From: an uncultured Neomegalonema sp.
GTDB lineage: Bacteria > Pseudomonadota > Alphaproteobacteria > Rhodobacterales > Rhodobacteraceae
DNA: 6,149 nucleotides
Direction: 5' to 3'
Assembly: GCA_937958345.1 (NCBI GenBank)
Contig: CALGNW010000279.1
Location: 1 to 6,149, forward strand
Shown: in pieces, positions 5,870 to 6,149 of the stretch
How positions within the stretch are numbered: the stretch's first letter is position 1
Layout of the letters: the number at the start of each line of letters is the position of its first letter
Notes under the pieces: generated by a model
Told to the model about the DNA's origin: nothing
Seen by the model: the letters and a program-made list of their open reading frames with translations, nothing else
Database searches by the model: none
Translations under genes and position numbers: made by a program

Positions 5870-6145
5870 ATGGACAAAATCAAGAAAATAGGCGCGGGTA
5901 TCGCGGGTGTCGGCGTTCTGTTGCTGGCGATTTATCTCGCGGCGTTTTTGTTTGTGATCCTGCTGGTCGTCGGCGGAATTTTCGGGATCTATGTTTATTT
6001 CAAAAGCGCACCGCTGCGCAAAGAGATGGCAAAACGGCAGGCCGAGCATGCACGGACCGGCGCAAGCGGCGACGGGACCATCGACGCCGAATACGTCGTG
6101 CTGGAGGATCGGCCCCTTGACGATAAGCCCATCGACCGCCCATAA
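5870..6145 (+). CDS. Small membrane protein with acidic C-terminal tail, unknown function
   Basis: The 91-residue product starts with a lysine-containing MDKIKK, then one long or two closely packed hydrophobic helices at about residues 8-45, rich in Gly, Val and Leu. A charged cytoplasmic-looking segment (PLRKEMAKRQAEHAR, about 48-62) follows. The tail GTIDAEYVVLEDRPLDDKP is acidic and has an I-x-A/G-E-Y-x-V pattern that I have seen at the end of other small uncharacterised membrane proteins; its role is not known to me. The ATG at 5870 lacks a clear ribosome binding site. A TTG at 5861 is an alternative, also without one. It lies 64 bases after the preceding membrane protein gene on the same strand. 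I do not recognise the family. The gene ends 4 bases before the window edge, complete. Confidence 0.75.
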   Translation: MDKIKKIGAGIAGVGVLLLAIYLAAFLFVILLVVGGIFGIYVYFKSAPLRKEMAKRQAEHARTGASGDGTIDAEYVVLEDRPLDDKPIDRP

Positions 6146-6149
6146 GGGC

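Overview
The window looks like chromosomal DNA of an alphaproteobacterium, most likely Rhodobacterales or a relative. The grounds are high-GC codon use, an N-terminal-glutaminase (long) NAD synthetase close to the second-type alphaproteobacterial glutamyl-tRNA synthetase, and a secreted MORN-repeat protein of a kind I recall from that order. The taxonomic call is inference from protein character, not from a search.

Layout. Positions 1-86 hold the probable last 27 codons of a plus-strand gene of unknown function. A minus-strand gene (172-1056) encodes a Sec-exported protein of ten MORN repeats. It is divergent from nadE (1222-2883), and the 165-base gap can hold back-to-back promoters. Directly behind nadE is a two-gene type II toxin-antitoxin operon (2929-3548, Phd/YefM-like antitoxin plus VapC-like PIN toxin). 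It has its own promoter and a palindromic operator that starts inside the nadE stop codon. Seven bases after the toxin a small HExxH metallopeptidase-family gene ends in convergent orientation (3556-3960). A 120-base divergent spacer with a GC palindrome leads to gltX (4081-5394), followed 12 bases later by a four-helix membrane protein gene (5407-5805) and then by a 91-residue membrane protein gene (5870-6145).

How the genes relate. nadE (last step of NAD synthesis) and gltX (charging of tRNA with glutamate) are housekeeping genes. The toxin-antitoxin pair is the only obviously accessory element and looks like a compact insertion into a core neighbourhood. The membrane protein genes are probably co-transcribed with gltX, the second one perhaps with extra promoter activity of its own. 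I see no tRNA, rRNA, CRISPR array, insertion sequence or convincing rho-independent terminator. No stretch without a gene exceeds 165 bases. I found no evidence of a wholly new system; the most informative details are the operator architecture of the toxin-antitoxin module, the regular exported MORN array and the altered signature motifs of the tRNA synthetase.
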